Assembly (NCBI GenBank): GCA_023417955.1
Contig: JAEZDW010000176.1
Coordinates: 1 to 13,692, forward strand
DNA: 13,692 nt
Direction: 5' to 3'
Source of the DNA: Bacteroidota bacterium
GTDB taxonomy: Bacteria; Bacteroidota; Bacteroidia; Cytophagales; Cyclobacteriaceae
The position numbers were made by a program, and so were the translations under genes. Positions 13,003-13,692 of the stretch are shown here, piece after piece. Positions within the stretch are counted from its first letter, which is position 1. Each line of letters starts with the position of its first letter. The notes under the pieces were generated by a model. That model was not told where the DNA came from. It was given only the letters and a program-made list of their open reading frames with translations, and did not search any database.

Positions 13003-13692
13003 ATGACCACGACCATTCCCCTCACAACGCGCCTCACGCGCGGTGATTTATCGATTCCGTTTTACCTCAGTGTAACTCGTTTGCTGCTCCACGTGGTTGT
13101 CAATGCAACCGGAGGTTACGGATTATTTCGCGATGAACTTTATTACCTCGCCTGCACCGGACACCTCGACATCGGTTACGTTGATCAGCCACCGCTAAGC
13201 GTTTACATACTCAAAGTATGGACGCTTGTATTTGGTGATTCTCTTTTCTCAGTGCGAATGGTTCCGGCGATTTGTGCAGCACTAACGGTATGGCTAACCG
13301 GAATAATTGTCATCCGAATGGGTGGCGGTCGCATCGCACAGTTCATCGCCTGCACACTGACGTTCAGTCTGGGAAATATTGTCATGTCGTCTTTTTATTC
13401 AATGAACGCCATTGAAATACTTTCCTGGACAATTGTTGCTTTCCTGATTGTCGAAATTGTACAATCAGGTGAAAAGAAATTCTGGATATGGCTGGGACTC
13501 GTACTTGGACTTGGACTGTTAAACAAGATCGGCGTACTGTTTCTTGGTGCAGGCGTTTTTGCCGGATTGATCCTGACGCCACAGAGAAAGTGGCTGCTAA
13601 CCCCATGGCCATATGTTGCTGGTGCCATGGCATTTGTCCTCTTCCTGCCATACGTGATCTGGAATATTACGCATGATTATGCCCACCTCGAA
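13003..13692 (+). CDS. ArnT/PMT-like membrane glycosyltransferase (GT-C fold), truncated by the right edge
   Basis: An open frame runs from the ATG at 13003 to the last base without a stop: 230 residues of what is usually a protein of about 500 or more. The hallmark FRDELYYLACTGHLDIGYVD followed by QPPLS (D44, E45, D61) is typical of the glycosyltransferase 39/83 (PMT_2, ArnT-like) superfamily, where acidic residues in the first periplasmic loop bind the polyprenyl-phosphate sugar donor. Several hydrophobic helices follow (about 20-40, 83-105, 110-130, 140-158, 166-195 and 205-225), as expected of a multi-pass inner-membrane enzyme. The family moves a sugar from a lipid carrier to a lipid or protein acceptor on the periplasmic side; the acceptor cannot be told from this part. 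It is divergent from the Csp-like gene with a 60-base gap. Confidence 0.88.
   Translation, partial: MTTTIPLTTRLTRGDLSIPFYLSVTRLLLHVVVNATGGYGLFRDELYYLACTGHLDIGYVDQPPLSVYILKVWTLVFGDSLFSVRMVPAICAALTVWLTGIIVIRMGGGRIAQFIACTLTFSLGNIVMSSFYSMNAIEILSWTIVAFLIVEIVQSGEKKFWIWLGLVLGLGLLNKIGVLFLGAGVFAGLILTPQRKWLLTPWPYVAGAMAFVLFLPYVIWNITHDYAHLE

Overview
This 13.7 kb window looks like an ordinary chromosomal stretch of a Bacteroidota bacterium, most likely of the Cytophagales type. The basis is the DnaN sequence style, several secretory signal peptides ending in A-Q, a DUF3857/DUF3858 transglutaminase-like protein, a membrane-anchored propeller/triple-tyrosine/LuxR regulator, and a few TAnnTTTG-like -7 promoter elements. 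Strong Shine-Dalgarno sites are rare. The genus is inference. No rRNA, tRNA, insertion sequence, phage gene, CRISPR array or replication origin was seen, and no gap between genes exceeds about 160 bases.

Layout. Bases 1-1041 hold the 3' part of dnaN (sliding clamp; the start is off the left edge). A YfcE/MJ0936-type phosphodiesterase follows convergently (1053-1562, minus). A divergent promoter region leads to a secreted DUF3857 protein with a degenerate transglutaminase fold (1651-3609) and a small membrane coiled-coil protein (3743-4342). A BglX-like GH3 beta-glucosidase lies on the minus strand (4356-6611). It is divergent from a 975-residue one-component sensor regulator (6770-9697), with phased direct repeats and inverted repeats between them. 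This suggests, but does not prove, that the sensor controls the glycosidase.

From 9750 onward come a small secreted PepSY-like protein, an AraC-type regulator carrying an N-terminal heavy-metal-associated (HMA) domain with an M-x-C-x-x-C motif, a calcineurin-like lipoprotein phosphoesterase tightly coupled to a predicted outer-membrane barrel protein, a free-standing HMA protein, and a convergent 16-cysteine four-helix-bundle copper-binding protein. The window ends inside an ArnT/PMT-like membrane glycosyltransferase (13003 to the edge).

How the genes may work together. Three genes within 2.8 kb (HMA-AraC fusion, HMA chaperone-like protein, cysteine-rich copper store) form a plausible sensing, carrying and storing set for Cu(I). 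A perfect 19-base palindrome sits 27 bases upstream of the HMA gene and is a candidate operator. A second long inverted repeat lies just before the phosphoesterase lipoprotein gene. The copper module and its palindrome are the best candidates for something under-described. The rest is recognisable housekeeping or carbohydrate-related content.
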